Part shown: one piece after another, positions 11,458 to 11,574 of the stretch
How the letters are laid out: every line of letters begins with the position of its first letter
Position numbering within the stretch: the first letter of the stretch is position 1
Assembly: GCA_012032855.1 (NCBI GenBank)
Contig: JAAUQA010000056.1
Coordinates: 1-11,574 of the forward strand
DNA length: 11,574 nucleotides
DNA from: Candidatus Competibacteraceae bacterium
GTDB lineage: Bacteria; Pseudomonadota; Gammaproteobacteria; Competibacterales; Competibacteraceae
Reading direction: 5' to 3'
The notes under the pieces: generated by a model
What the model was told of the DNA's origin: nothing
Database searches by the model: none
The model's input: the letters and a program-made list of their open reading frames with translations, nothing else
Made by a program: the position numbers and the translations under genes

Positions 11458-11574
11458 ATGAAAACACCCGTCCGTGTGGCTATTACCGGCGCCGCCGGCA
11501 ACATCGGTTATGCCATGGCGTTTCGCATCGCCGCAGGCGATATGTTGGGACCCGATCAGCCCGTCATTCTACAT
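11458..11574 (+). CDS. mdh: Malate dehydrogenase, N-terminal part
   Basis: Only the first 39 residues are in the window. They show the Rossmann fold start with the NAD-binding loop TGAAGNIG at residues 10-17, followed by [17 protein letters not shown], a pattern specific to the MDH branch resembling cytosolic and actinobacterial enzymes rather than the E. coli type. The enzyme interconverts malate and oxaloacetate with NAD in the cytoplasm as part of the TCA cycle. The start is supported by AGGAG at 11444-11448, nine bases upstream. It is divergent from the sensor kinase. The rest of the gene, including the catalytic histidine, lies outside the window. Identification is firm; a lactate dehydrogenase is unlikely with this N-terminus. 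Confidence 0.9.
   Translation, partial: MKTPVRVAITGAAGNIGYAMAFRIAAGDMLGPDQPVILH

Overview
The window looks like chromosomal DNA of a gammaproteobacterium with central-carbon genes, at a GC content of roughly 53% (estimated by eye). The evidence is the style of the proteins: a Dld-II type FAD/Fe-S D-lactate dehydrogenase, an MDH with the [12 protein letters not shown] start, an OsmC protein, and a multi-subunit 2-oxoacid:ferredoxin oxidoreductase. A Competibacter-like or sulfur-oxidizer-like lineage is possible, but I cannot fix the genus from sequence alone. I see no mobile element, CRISPR array, tRNA or rRNA.

Layout. Positions 1-3034 (+) hold a tight operon: the 3' end of a PorA-like alpha subunit, a TPP-binding PorB-like beta subunit, and a GltD-like flavoprotein that ends in a PorD-type 2[4Fe-4S] ferredoxin domain. 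An OsmC-family peroxidase follows at 3112-3537 (+). An unrecognised 130-residue protein lies on the minus strand at 3623-4015. Between it and the Dld-II gene (4352-7190, +) is a 336-bp divergent control region with back-to-back -35 boxes, a nested palindrome, and a TGGT-N3-ACCA operator of the GntR/FadR (PdhR/LldR) kind. A very large hybrid sensor kinase (two CBS motifs, six PAS, HisKA, HATPase, receiver) runs from 11140 down to 7291 (-), tail-to-tail with the Dld-II gene. Malate dehydrogenase starts at 11458 (+) and runs off the end.

How the parts fit. The Por-like complex interconverts a 2-oxoacid (probably pyruvate) plus CoA with acyl-CoA and CO2. The attached GltD-like subunit suggests electrons can pass to NAD(P)+ as well as ferredoxin, as in phenylglyoxylate:NAD+ oxidoreductase. 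Dld-II would feed D-lactate electrons to the membrane and make pyruvate. MDH belongs to the TCA cycle. Together this is a lactate/pyruvate/C4 module with a nearby sensor of unknown signal.

Sequence quality. Five of the genes are broken by eight inferred single-base indels (mostly in homopolymers) and one gene by an in-frame TAG. Adding or removing one base at each indel restores full-length, family-typical proteins whose lengths divide exactly by three. I read these mainly as sequencing or assembly errors, with real gene decay as the alternative. I give each gene as one feature across its frameshifts.
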